A DNA stretch of 64,000 nucleotides from contig NZ_CP114065.1 of NCBI RefSeq assembly GCF_027627575.1, positions 1,798,001-1,862,000 on the forward strand, written 5' to 3'. How positions within the stretch are numbered: position 1 is the first letter of the stretch; each line of letters opens with the position of its first letter. The position numbers and the translations under genes were made by a program. The notes beneath the pieces were generated by a model, which was not told where the DNA came from, searched no databases, and worked only from the letters and a program-made list of their open reading frames with translations. Positions 8,611 through 16,920 of the stretch are shown here, piece after piece. The stretch is from Kribbella sp. CA-293567 (GTDB lineage Bacteria > Actinomycetota > Actinomycetes > Propionibacteriales > Kribbellaceae).

Positions 8611-8628
8611 CAAGCATATACATGCTTG
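8611..8628. promoter_or_regulatory. Palindromic operator over the marR -10 box
   Basis: This is the inverted repeat CAAGCAT-ATAC-ATGCTTG, with perfect 7-base arms. The minus-strand -10 box TATGCT (8618-8613) lies inside it, and the marR ATG follows six bases later. The position fits autorepression and possible joint control of the divergent SDR gene. Confidence 0.7.
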
Positions 8629-8704
8629 CGTGATACATGCAACTGAGTTGCCGACCGGGGCGACCGGCGAGAATGAGACCTCGGCGACCGAGGTGGAGGA
8701 CGGC

Positions 8705-9457
8705 ATGCAGCAGGTGGCGGTGGTGACCGGTGGCGGTTCGGGGCTGGGGCGGGAGATGGCCCTGGCGCTCGCGGCGGCCGGATTCCAGGTCACGGTGACC
8801 GGGCGCACGGAGGCGAAGCTCCGCGAGACGGCCGAGGCCGCGGTGGCCGCGGTCGGTCCGGCCGGTGTCGGGGAGGTGCGTACCGCCGTACTGGATGTGG
8901 CCGACGGGCCCGCCGTCGGCGCCTTTTTCGAATCGCTGCAGCGGATCGATCTGCTGGTCAACAACGCGGGAACGGGAGCGCCGGCGGCCCCGGTGCAGGA
9001 AGTGACCGAGGAGGACTGGCGACGGGTTGTCGACACCAACCTGACCGGGTCGTTCCTGTGTGCCCAGGCCGCGTTCGCGTTGATGCTGCGGCAGCAACCG
9101 TCCGGCGGGCGGATCATCAACAACGGGTCGATCTCGGCTCAGGTGCCACGGCCGCAGTCGATCGCGTACACGGCCTCGAAACACGCGATCAGCGGGCTGA
9201 CCAAGGCGCTGGAGCTGGAGGGGCGGGCGCACGGGATCACTTGCGGACAAATCGACATCGGCAACGCGGCGACCTCGATGACCGCCAGGATGGAGGCCGG
9301 AGTGCTGCAGCCGGACGGGTCGATCGCCGTCGAGCCGACCTTCGACCCGAAGGTGGTGGCCGACTTCGTGGTGCGGATCGCGCAACTGCCGCCGGAGGTC
9401 GCCGTGCCGCAGCTGACCGTGATGGCCGCCGGCATGCCGTACGCCGGTCGCGGCTGA
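8705..9457 (+). CDS. Short-chain dehydrogenase/reductase
   Basis: This 250 aa classical SDR has the NAD(P)-binding motif TGGGSGLG at residues 8-15, the NNAG motif (LVNNAGTG), the catalytic Ser region (NNGSISA) and the catalytic Tyr-Lys pair in AYTASKHA. The ATG at 8705 is preferred because GGAGGA lies four bases upstream and the Rossmann fold starts immediately. A longer in-frame version from GTG 8630 would add 25 residues with no family similarity. It is divergent from the marR/MFS operon and its upstream region includes that operator, so it may modify the same compound. The substrate is unknown. Confidence 0.85.
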   Translation: MQQVAVVTGGGSGLGREMALALAAAGFQVTVTGRTEAKLRETAEAAVAAVGPAGVGEVRTAVLDVADGPAVGAFFESLQRIDLLVNNAGTGAPAAPVQEVTEEDWRRVVDTNLTGSFLCAQAAFALMLRQQPSGGRIINNGSISAQVPRPQSIAYTASKHAISGLTKALELEGRAHGITCGQIDIGNAATSMTARMEAGVLQPDGSIAVEPTFDPKVVADFVVRIAQLPPEVAVPQLTVMAAGMPYAGRG

Positions 9458-9501
9458 TCCGTCGCTCCCGAAACGACCAGAACATTGTCGGTGGGGCGGT
9501 C

Positions 9502-9507
9502 TAGGGT
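9502..9507 (+). promoter_or_regulatory. -10 box of the first ABC-2 exporter operon
   Basis: TAGGGT stands six bases before the GTG start at 9514. No ribosome site is evident, so a leaderless transcript is likely. Confidence 0.5.
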
Positions 9508-9513
9508 CGCAGG

Positions 9514-10461
9514 GTGGAGGAATCGCGGGAGTCACTGGTGCGGGCGCGGGGGTTGCGGAAGTCCTACGGGGACTTCGAGGCCGTCGCGGGGATCGACCTG
9601 GATGTCTGGAAGGGGGAGGCGTTCGGGTTCCTCGGGCCGAACGGCGCCGGCAAGTCGTCGACGATGCGGATGATCGGCGCGGTCTCGCCGGTCAGCGGCG
9701 GTGAGCTGCGGATCCTCGGCCACGACCCGGCCACCGACGGGCCGGCGATCCGGGCCCGGCTGGGAGTCTGCCCGCAGGACGACACTCTCGACATGGAGCT
9801 GTCCGTCCACGAGAACCTGACCGTCTACGGCCGGTACTTCGGCCTCAGCCGGGCCGAGTGCCGGCTGCGAGCCGACGAACTGCTCGAGTTCGTCGCGCTG
9901 ACCGAGAAGGCGAAGGTCAAGGTCGACGACCTCTCGGGCGGGATGAAGCGCCGGTTGACGATCGCCCGCTCGCTGGTGAGCAAGCCCGACCTGCTGCTGC
10001 TCGACGAGCCGACCACCGGGCTGGACCCGCAGGCACGGCATCTGCTCTGGGACAAGCTGTTCCGGCTGAAGCAGGCCGGCGTCACCCTCATCATCACCAC
10101 GCACTACATGGACGAGGCCGAGCAGTTGTGCGACCGGCTGGTGGTGATGGATGCCGGCACCATCGCGGCCGAGGGGTCGCCGGCCGAGCTGATCCGCGAC
10201 TACTCGACCCGCGAGGTGACCGAGCTGCGGTTCGGGCCGGAGGTGATGAGCACGGATCACGACGCGCTGGCCGGCAAGGTGGAGGACCTGGCACAACGGA
10301 TCGAAGTACTGCCCGACCGGCTGTTGCTCTACACCGACGACGGCGAGCGCACCGTCGCGGCGGTGCACGAGCGTGGGCTGCAACCGGCCGCCGTCCTGGT
10401 CCGCCGGTCGACCCTGGAGGACGTGTTCCTCCGGCTGACCGGCCGGACGCTGGTCGACTGA
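9514..10461 (+). CDS. ABC-2 exporter ATP-binding protein (DrrA-like)
   Basis: This 315 aa ATPase has Walker A GPNGAGKSS near residue 48, a Q-loop (CPQDD), the signature LSGGMKRRL, Walker B LLLLDEPTTGLD and the switch H in ITTHYMDEAEQ. The extra C-terminal ~80 residues resemble the DrrA/CcmA-type antibiotic and lipid exporters, as does the ending STLEDVFLRLTGRTL. It is the first gene of a three-gene operon with two different permeases, each overlapping by one base (TGATG). Energy coupling for drug or lipid export at the membrane is the family role. The substrate is not evident. Confidence 0.9.
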   Translation: MEESRESLVRARGLRKSYGDFEAVAGIDLDVWKGEAFGFLGPNGAGKSSTMRMIGAVSPVSGGELRILGHDPATDGPAIRARLGVCPQDDTLDMELSVHENLTVYGRYFGLSRAECRLRADELLEFVALTEKAKVKVDDLSGGMKRRLTIARSLVSKPDLLLLDEPTTGLDPQARHLLWDKLFRLKQAGVTLIITTHYMDEAEQLCDRLVVMDAGTIAAEGSPAELIRDYSTREVTELRFGPEVMSTDHDALAGKVEDLAQRIEVLPDRLLLYTDDGERTVAAVHERGLQPAAVLVRRSTLEDVFLRLTGRTLVD

Positions 10462-11246
10462 TGACCGCCGTCGCGGTGGAGAACGGCCGCCGCCAGTTCG
10501 ACTACTGGCTCACCGTCTACAAACGCACCTGGAAGGGCAGTCTGGTCAGCAGCTTCCTGCTGCCGCTGCTCTATCTGGCCGCGATGGGAATCGGGCTCGG
10601 CTCGTTCGTCGACGACAACGGGACGGGCGCGCTCGGCGGCGTCGGCTACCTGCAGTTCATCGCGCCCGGTCTGCTCGCCTCGACCGCGTTGCAGATCGCG
10701 GTCGGCGAATCGACGTACCCGGTGCTGGGCGGGATCAAGTGGCACAAGACCTTCTTCTCGATGGTCGCGACACCGCTGCGGCCGGCCGACGTGATGTACG
10801 GGCAGCTGGCCTTCATCGCCTTCCGGGTGCTGACCACCTGCACGGTGTTTTTGCTGGTGATCGCGGCCTTCGGTGGACTCGGCTCGGCCTGGGGCCTGCT
10901 CGGCCTGCCGGTCGCGCTGCTCACCGGGATGGCGGCGTCGGCCCCGGTCTGCGCGGTCGCGACCCGGCTGGACAACGACGCCGGCTTCGCGATGATCTTC
11001 CGCTTCGGGGTGATCCCGGCGTTCCTGTTCTCCGGCGCGTTCTTCCCCGTCTCGCAGTTGCCGAACTGGATCGAGTGGCTGGCCTACCTCAGCCCGCTGT
11101 GGCACGGCGTCGAGCTGTCGCGTGACCTCAGCCTCGGCACCGCGGAGGTGCTGCCCGCGGCCGGCAACCTGGCCTACCTGATGGCATGGTTCGCCGTCGG
11201 CACCTGGCTCGCGGTCCGCGGCCTGACCCGGAGGTTGATCAGCTGA
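10461..11246 (+). CDS. ABC-2 exporter permease, first of two
   Basis: This 261 aa membrane protein has about six helices of the ABC-2 type (DrrB-like). The family element near the end is FLFSGAFFPVSQLPNWIEWLAYLSPLWHGVELSRDLSLG. Its start overlaps the ATPase stop by one base (TGATG). Together with the next permease it probably forms a heterodimeric channel, since the two are similar in layout but clearly different in sequence. The substrate cannot be read from the sequence. Confidence 0.88.
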   Translation: MTAVAVENGRRQFDYWLTVYKRTWKGSLVSSFLLPLLYLAAMGIGLGSFVDDNGTGALGGVGYLQFIAPGLLASTALQIAVGESTYPVLGGIKWHKTFFSMVATPLRPADVMYGQLAFIAFRVLTTCTVFLLVIAAFGGLGSAWGLLGLPVALLTGMAASAPVCAVATRLDNDAGFAMIFRFGVIPAFLFSGAFFPVSQLPNWIEWLAYLSPLWHGVELSRDLSLGTAEVLPAAGNLAYLMAWFAVGTWLAVRGLTRRLIS

Positions 11247-12049
11247 TGGCCACCCTGACCGCCCGCGTCGTCCCGCTGCCGATCAAGCCCGGCAACGGCC
11301 GGACCCTGGTCGAGCGGAACTTCCTGGTCTACCGCCGGTCCTGGATCGTCTTCGTCTCCGGCTTCTTCGAGCCGGTCTTCTACCTGCTCTCGATCGGCAT
11401 CGGGGTCGCCCAGCTGGTCGGCGACTTCACCCTGGCCGACGGCACCGTGATCGGGTACGCCGCGTTCGTCGCGCCCGCGATGCTGGCCAGTTCGGCGATG
11501 AACGGCGCGATCTTCGACTCGACGTACAACATCTTCTTCCGGATGAAGTACGCCAAGCTCTACGACTCGATGCTGGCGACGCCGCTGCGGCCCTGGGACG
11601 TCGCGACCGGTGAGGTGACCTGGGCACTGCTGCGCGGCGCCTGCTACTCGGCGATGTTCATCCTGGTGATGCTCGCGCTGGGCCTGGTCGAGTCGTGGTG
11701 GGCGCTGCTCGCGCTACCGGCCGCGGTGCTGATCGGCTACGCGTTCGCCGGCGCCGGGATGGCGCTGACCACGTTCATGCGCAGCTGGCAGGACTTCGAG
11801 TTCGTCTCGCTGGCGACGATGCCGATGTTCCTGTTCTCGGCGACCTTCTACCCGATCGAGACCTACCCCGGCTACATCCGCTGGCTGGTGGAGATCACCC
11901 CGCTCTACCAGGGCGTCGCGCTGGAGCGAGCCCTCACCACAGGCCACGTCAGTTGGACGCTGCTGATCAACGCCCTTTATCTCGCGGTGATGGGCACAGC
12001 CGGTATGTACGTCGCCTCCCGCCGGTTGGGCAAGCTGCTGCTCAAGTAG
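11246..12049 (+). CDS. ABC-2 exporter permease, second of two
   Basis: This 267 aa membrane protein also has about six helices. It parallels its upstream neighbour: VERNFLVYRRSWIVFVSGFFEPVFYLLSIGIG at the first helix and FLFSATFYPIETYPGYIRWLVEITPLYQGVALERALTTG near the end. The ATG overlaps the previous stop by one base, so all three genes of the operon are coupled. Duplication and divergence of one permease gene is the simplest origin. The gene converges on an APH-type gene with only three bases between the stop codons. Confidence 0.88.
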   Translation: MATLTARVVPLPIKPGNGRTLVERNFLVYRRSWIVFVSGFFEPVFYLLSIGIGVAQLVGDFTLADGTVIGYAAFVAPAMLASSAMNGAIFDSTYNIFFRMKYAKLYDSMLATPLRPWDVATGEVTWALLRGACYSAMFILVMLALGLVESWWALLALPAAVLIGYAFAGAGMALTTFMRSWQDFEFVSLATMPMFLFSATFYPIETYPGYIRWLVEITPLYQGVALERALTTGHVSWTLLINALYLAVMGTAGMYVASRRLGKLLLK

Positions 12050-12052
12050 CGG

Positions 12053-13330
12053 TCAGCCGAGCAGTCCGCGGAGCCACCAGACGGCTCCGCGGACCATCGC
12101 GTCGGCGGTCGGGCCGGACAGATGGTCGGGGAGATAGAGCGACGTCATCAACTGGTGCAGCGAGCCCAGTTGCTCGGCCAGCACGAGTGCCCGGCGCAGG
12201 TCGGCCGGCGAGGCATAGGCCTCCCACTCGGCCAGATACGCGTCCTTCACCCGAGGATCGGTCGAGAGCGGCGAGCGCTTCTCGACGAACGTCACCAGGT
12301 CGAGGAAGGGATGCGACACCGCCGCGTCGGTCCAGTCGAAGGCGAGCACCTGGCCGTCCCGGACGGCGAGGTTGCGCGGATGCAGATCGCCGTGCAGCAA
12401 CGTCTCCGGTACGCCGATCGCCGCCAGCTCGGTGATTGCCTCGCGCAACTGATTCGCCCGGCGGGGCAGCTTCCTGCGCTCCGCCGGTTCGAGCCGGTCG
12501 GTCGCCGGGTTGGGCCCGAGCAACTGGTCGAGCTCGCGCTCCAGCACCGCGAGCCGGCGATCGACGCAGGTGAAGGAGAGCAGCCGCTCGGTCTGCCCCG
12601 CGAAGCCGCGCTGCAACCGGGCATGACCCCGCAACGCCTCGGTCCACAGCGAGAGGCTGGGCTCCAGGGCCAGCACCGGACCGAGATCCGGCAGCAGCAT
12701 CCAGGCGCGTCGTTCGTCGATCGCCAACGGTGCGGGCACTTCGCCCGGCCGGGCCGCGGACAGCTCCCGCAGGAAGAGCGGTTCGTGCGCGAACAGCAGC
12801 GGCAACGCATCGGGCCGAGCCGGCCGGATCGTGGTCGAGTGTGCGAGCGCCTTGAAGTACACGTCACTCTTGGCGGTCGGGCAACGCAGTACGTTCGACA
12901 ATCCCCAGCACCGCACCTGACCCGGTACGCCGGTCCGCGGGGTGCCCGCCGCGGCCAGCTGCTCGTCGATCCACGGCATCGCCTCGGAGTACCAGCCGGG
13001 TCTCGTCCAGGCCGGCGTGACGGGGGAGCCGGCCGGCCTGGCCAGCTGAGTTCTCGCGAGCTCGACGAGTCGGTCGTCGAAGGTGGGAACCCATCGTGCA
13101 TCGGACGGGACGGAGCCGATGGCGATCATCAGGTAGGCGGTCTCGCCGGGCCGGTCGTCGAGGCAGCTCAGCACGCAGGCCTCGATCCCCAGCTGTTCGC
13201 GCAGCGCCCGGACCGCGGCGTCGACGTCGGGGAACCAGAACTCGTCCGCGACAGTGACTCTGGGAAGCCCGGAAGGCAACACCAGAAGGGCTTCGTCGGC
13301 TTCCCGAACCACTACGGCCGTGACTCTCAC
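12053..13330 (-). CDS. APH-type phosphotransferase with an N-terminal Nudix-like domain
   Basis: This 425 aa protein has two parts. Residues 1-150 resemble a Nudix fold (VTAVVVREADEALLVLP..., followed by DVDAAVRALREQLG) but lack a full Nudix box. The C-terminal half is an aminoglycoside-phosphotransferase-like kinase with the catalytic loop LLHGDLHPRNLAVRDGQ and the metal-binding segment LAFDWTDAAVSHPFLDLVTF. Such kinases phosphorylate small hydroxylated molecules, but many are not resistance enzymes. The GTG at 13330 has GGGAGG five bases upstream. A convergent exporter operon lies three bases beyond the stop. A link between the two is possible but unproven. Confidence 0.75.
   Translation of the reverse strand: MRVTAVVVREADEALLVLPSGLPRVTVADEFWFPDVDAAVRALREQLGIEACVLSCLDDRPGETAYLMIAIGSVPSDARWVPTFDDRLVELARTQLARPAGSPVTPAWTRPGWYSEAMPWIDEQLAAAGTPRTGVPGQVRCWGLSNVLRCPTAKSDVYFKALAHSTTIRPARPDALPLLFAHEPLFLRELSAARPGEVPAPLAIDERRAWMLLPDLGPVLALEPSLSLWTEALRGHARLQRGFAGQTERLLSFTCVDRRLAVLERELDQLLGPNPATDRLEPAERRKLPRRANQLREAITELAAIGVPETLLHGDLHPRNLAVRDGQVLAFDWTDAAVSHPFLDLVTFVEKRSPLSTDPRVKDAYLAEWEAYASPADLRRALVLAEQLGSLHQLMTSLYLPDHLSGPTADAMVRGAVWWLRGLLG
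12064..12094 (+). terminator. Hairpin ending the ABC-2 exporter operon, inside the APH gene
   Basis: There is a perfect 12-base stem GTCCGCGGAGCC / GGCTCCGCGGAC (12064-12075 and 12083-12094) with a 7-base loop. It starts 15 bases beyond the exporter stop and lies within the last codons of the convergent APH gene. No T-run follows. Confidence 0.55.
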
Positions 13331-13390
13331 AGCACCTCCCGTCACTGTCTGCAGCGTAGATGATGAACGTTCGGTAGCCCATCGATTTGA

Positions 13391-14275
13391 ATGCGGGGAA
13401 TGGCCCGAGCGGTCTATACCGTGTCCTCCGTGCCCGTGCTCGCCGCCTTCAAAGCCCTCGCCGCCCGCAACCAGCGTTCCCTGGTGATCAACCCCGCCGT
13501 CAGCCCCGAACCTACGCCGCGTAAGCGGCGGATGCCGGCCGGTCACCGGCAGTGGATCGAAGACTCGATGGGCTGGCTGCTCGACGAGTTCGGTCCCGAA
13601 CTGCTGAACCGCCCGATCCTCCAGCCGGCCGAACTGATCCCGGCCGGCTACGACGGCACCACCGACGCGGCCCGGGCGCTCTTCGTCCGGGTGTGCGAGC
13701 GGATGGCCGTCGACGCCGAGACGATCGAGCTCCGCTTCGACCTGAACGAACTGAGCGAGCAGCTCCCCGCCGACCTGCTCGAGCAGCGGCCGACCGACCA
13801 GCACCTCCACGACCTCGTCCAGGGCCAGTTCGGGCTCTGGCGCCGGACCGCCGACCGCAACCTGATCCGCGTCTCCGCGAGCCTGCTCGAACAACCCGAG
13901 GTACTGGTCGCGGTGCTCGCCCACGAGGTCGGGCACGAGGTCCTGCTCGGCTCCGGCCGGCTCGCCACCTACCGCATCGACCAGGAAGCCCTGATCGACC
14001 TCTTCACGGTCTTCGCCGGCTTCGGCATCTTCATGGCCAACGCCGCCCATCACTCGATCCCGGACGGTGACGAGGGCCGCCGGGTCGCGCGCTTCTACCT
14101 GCGCGAGCACGCCCTGTCCGACTCCCTCGCGTACTACGCGTGGCTGCGCGAGGAGGTCTCGTTGCCGGCCTGGCAGCAGCAGCTCGACTGGTCGGTGCGG
14201 ATCCGCACCATCTCGCGGCTGCACAAGCTCAAGGAGGCGGCGCAAGCTCAGGAAGCGGCGCAGGTCGGTAGCTGA
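13391..14275 (+). CDS. M48-like zinc metallopeptidase
   Basis: This protein (294 aa from the first ATG) has a HEXXH zinc motif, AHEVGHEVL, with the two histidines near residues 178 and 182. A hydrophobic patch follows (IDLFTVFAGFGIFMANAAHH), and downstream acidic residues could give the third ligand. The arrangement resembles M48 or related gluzincins. No signal peptide is evident. The start is uncertain: in-frame alternatives are ATG 13400 and GTG 13430, and a TATACC box at 13415-13420 would favour 13430. It is divergent from the APH-type gene, with about 60 bases between. The physiological substrate is unknown. Confidence 0.7.
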   Translation: MRGMARAVYTVSSVPVLAAFKALAARNQRSLVINPAVSPEPTPRKRRMPAGHRQWIEDSMGWLLDEFGPELLNRPILQPAELIPAGYDGTTDAARALFVRVCERMAVDAETIELRFDLNELSEQLPADLLEQRPTDQHLHDLVQGQFGLWRRTADRNLIRVSASLLEQPEVLVAVLAHEVGHEVLLGSGRLATYRIDQEALIDLFTVFAGFGIFMANAAHHSIPDGDEGRRVARFYLREHALSDSLAYYAWLREEVSLPAWQQQLDWSVRIRTISRLHKLKEAAQAQEAAQVGS

Positions 14276-14344
14276 CCCGCTTTCCGCGCTGCCCGCAGCC
14301 CGGCCGCTGGTGAAAATGTGCACCCGCCAAGGCGTCCTCGGCTT

Positions 14345-14350
14345 TAGTGT
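14345..14350 (+). promoter_or_regulatory. -10 box of ilvA
   Basis: TAGTGT lies six bases before the GTG at 14357, with no ribosome site, so the ilvA mRNA is probably leaderless. Confidence 0.5.
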
Positions 14351-14356
14351 GGACAG

Positions 14357-15562
14357 GTGAGTATCACTGCGGCAGAGATTGCCAGAGCAGCGGATCTGCT
14401 GCACGACGTGGTGGCGCCGACGCCGCTGGAGTACTCGCGGTGGCTGAGCGACCTCGTCGGTGGCGACGTGTTCCTGAAGTGCGAGAACCTGCAACGGACC
14501 GGCTCGTTCAAGCTGCGTGGCGCCTACGTCCGGATGGCGCGGCTGTCGAAGAAGGAACGCGCGCTCGGCGTCGTCGCGGCCAGCGCGGGCAACCACGCGC
14601 AGGGGGTCGCGCTCGCCGCGCAGTTACTCGGGATCAAGGCGACCGTCTTCATGCCGCACGGCGCACCGATCCCGAAGGAGAAGGCGACCCGCGCGTACGG
14701 CGCCGACATCCGTTTCGCCGGTACGTCGATCGACGACTGTCTCGCGGCGGCACGTGAGTTCGAGGCCGCGACCGGTGCGATCCTGATCCACCCGTTCGAC
14801 CACCGCGACATCGTCGCCGGGCAGGCTACCGCCGGGCTGGAGATCGTCGAGCAGTGCCCGCAGGTGCGCACCGTGGTCGTACCGACCGGTGGCGGCGGCC
14901 TGATCGCGGGGATCGCGCTCGCGCTGCAGCGCGACGGGATGCCGATCGAGGTGGTCGGCGTCCAGGCGAAGGGCGCGGCGGCGTACCCGGCCTCGCTGGC
15001 CGCGGGGGAGCCGGTGCAGCTGGGCCGGATGGCGACGATGGCCGACGGGATCGCCGTCGGTCTGCCGGGGCAAGTGCCGTTCGCGGCGGTCCAGCAGCAT
15101 GTCGGCGAGGTGCTCACGGTCGACGAGAACTCGTTGTCGAAGGCACTGCTGCTGATACTCGAGCGCGCCAAGCTGGTGGTCGAGCCGGCCGGCGCCGCCG
15201 CGGTCGCCGCACTGCTGGACGAGCCGAAGCGGTTCAAGCCGCCGGTCGTCGTGGTGCTCTCCGGTGGCAACATCGACCCGTTGCTGTTGATGCGGGTGAT
15301 CCGGCACGGTATGGCGGCAGCCGGCCGCTACCTGTCTCTGCGGGTCCGCATCCCCGACACCCCCGGCGGGCTGGCGACACTGCTCGCCCGGCTCGCCGAG
15401 GTGGAGGCCAACATCATCGAGGTGCTGCACGAGCGCATCTCGGAAACGCTCAACCTGGACGAGGTCGAGGTCGCGTTGCAGCTCGAGACCCGGGGTGAGG
15501 AACACCGCGAACGGGTATTGGCGGGTCTGAGCACTCATGGCTACACCTACACCCTGAACTGA
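14357..15562 (+). CDS. ilvA: Threonine ammonia-lyase (threonine dehydratase) with ACT domain
   Basis: This 401 aa PLP enzyme converts threonine to 2-oxobutanoate and ammonia, the first step towards isoleucine. The PLP lysine is K52 in GSFKLRGAY, the phosphate-binding loop is PTGGGGLIAG near residue 178, and NHAQGVA is the conserved Asn loop. Residues ~325-400 form a single ACT-like regulatory domain (YLSLRVRIPDTPGGLATLLARLAEVEANIIEVLHER). That layout is shared by short TdcB/IlvA forms, so a catabolic role is an alternative. A -10 box six bases before GTG suggests a leaderless mRNA. A sugar-binding lipoprotein gene starts 8 bases after the stop, so the genes are probably cotranscribed. Confidence 0.9.
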   Translation: MSITAAEIARAADLLHDVVAPTPLEYSRWLSDLVGGDVFLKCENLQRTGSFKLRGAYVRMARLSKKERALGVVAASAGNHAQGVALAAQLLGIKATVFMPHGAPIPKEKATRAYGADIRFAGTSIDDCLAAAREFEAATGAILIHPFDHRDIVAGQATAGLEIVEQCPQVRTVVVPTGGGGLIAGIALALQRDGMPIEVVGVQAKGAAAYPASLAAGEPVQLGRMATMADGIAVGLPGQVPFAAVQQHVGEVLTVDENSLSKALLLILERAKLVVEPAGAAAVAALLDEPKRFKPPVVVVLSGGNIDPLLLMRVIRHGMAAAGRYLSLRVRIPDTPGGLATLLARLAEVEANIIEVLHERISETLNLDEVEVALQLETRGEEHRERVLAGLSTHGYTYTLN

Positions 15563-15570
15563 GGAGTCCC

Positions 15571-16920
15571 ATGAAGGTCACAGCGAAGGTCGTCGCGCTG
15601 GCCACGGCAGCTCTGTTGCTCACGGCAGCCTGTACGCCGGGCTCCGACAACCCCGGTGGCGCCGCGAGCGCGCCGAGCTCGGTGAAGACCGACGCGGCCT
15701 CGCTGGGCGACGTCGAGCTGACCGTCTGGGACCAGGAGGTCCGAGGTGGTCAGGCGGCGCAGATGGCCGAGCTGAACAAGCAGTTCCAGGCGAAGTACCC
15801 GAACATCAAGCTCAAGCGGGTCTCGCGGTCGTTCGACGACCTGAAGACCACGCTGCGGCTGGCGTTGTCCGGCAACGACGCACCGGACGTGGTCCAGGCG
15901 AACAACGGGCGCTCGGACATGGGGGAGTTCGTCAAGGCGGGGCAGTTGGTGCCGCTGGACAAGTGGGCCGACGCCTACGACTGGAAGAGCCGGTACCCGG
16001 CGTCGGTGCTGCAGTACTCGCGGTACTCGCCGGACGGCAAGACCTTCGGCGAGGGCGACCTGTACGGCATGCCGCAGGTCGGCGAGGTGGTCGGCGTCTA
16101 CTACAACAAGACCAAGCTGGCCGCGCTCGGGCTGGAGCCGCCGAAGACCTGGGCCGACTTCGAGAACGCGCTCGGCAAGGCCAAGGCCGCGGGGGAGCTG
16201 CCGATGCAGTTCGGCAACCTCGACAAGTGGCCGGCCATCCACGTCTTCGGCACGGTGCAGGACAAGGTCGTACCGGCCGAGCAGATCACCACGCTCGCCT
16301 TCGGCCGGCCGGGCGCCTCGTGGAAGACGGCGGAGAACACGAAGGCCGCCGAGGCGTTGGTGTCGTGGGTGGACAAGGGCTACTTCAACCCGGGCTTCAA
16401 CGGTCAGGGCTACGACCCGGCCTGGCAGGACTTCGGCAAGGGCAAGGGAGTCTTCCTGATCGCCGGCACCTGGTTGCAGGCCGACCTGCAGAAGGCGCTG
16501 GGCGACAAGGTCGGTTTCATGCTCCCGCCGGGCAACGAGGGTGACGAGAAGCCGGTCGTCACCGGCGGCACCGGGCTGCCCTTCGCGGTCACGAACAAGG
16601 CGAAGAACCCGGACGCGGCCGCGGCGTACCTGAACTTCATCACCAGCCCGGACGCGATGAAGGTACTCGCCGGCACCGGGAACCTGCCGATCGCCGACAC
16701 CTCGGCCCAGCAGGCGCCGGCGGGTCTGCCGGCCGACATCTTCAACGCCTTCGGTACCGCGGTCGGCAAGGAGGGCCTGGTCCCGTATCTCGACTACGCG
16801 ACGCCGACGATGTACGACACGCTCGGCGCCGCGCTGCAGGACCTGCTGGCGAAGAAGGCGACGCCGCAGCAGTTCATCGACAAGCTCGAGGCCGACTACA
16901 GCAAGTTCGCCGGCAAGTGA
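15571..16920 (+). CDS. Sugar ABC importer, solute-binding lipoprotein
   Basis: This 449 aa extracytoplasmic binding protein of the family 1 (maltose/oligosaccharide) type has a lipoprotein signal (LLLTAAC) with the lipidated Cys at position 21. The mature part has the SBP_bac_1 features VWDQEV, DAPDVVQANNGR and YYNKTKLAALGLEPPKTWADFENAL. The ribosome site (GAGGAG) overlaps the ilvA stop codon. Two permease genes follow with four-base overlaps (GTGA), giving a complete importer except for the ATPase. Actinobacterial sugar importers often borrow a shared ATPase (MsiK), which would explain the gap. The sugar is unknown. Confidence 0.9.
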   Translation: MKVTAKVVALATAALLLTAACTPGSDNPGGAASAPSSVKTDAASLGDVELTVWDQEVRGGQAAQMAELNKQFQAKYPNIKLKRVSRSFDDLKTTLRLALSGNDAPDVVQANNGRSDMGEFVKAGQLVPLDKWADAYDWKSRYPASVLQYSRYSPDGKTFGEGDLYGMPQVGEVVGVYYNKTKLAALGLEPPKTWADFENALGKAKAAGELPMQFGNLDKWPAIHVFGTVQDKVVPAEQITTLAFGRPGASWKTAENTKAAEALVSWVDKGYFNPGFNGQGYDPAWQDFGKGKGVFLIAGTWLQADLQKALGDKVGFMLPPGNEGDEKPVVTGGTGLPFAVTNKAKNPDAAAAYLNFITSPDAMKVLAGTGNLPIADTSAQQAPAGLPADIFNAFGTAVGKEGLVPYLDYATPTMYDTLGAALQDLLAKKATPQQFIDKLEADYSKFAGK

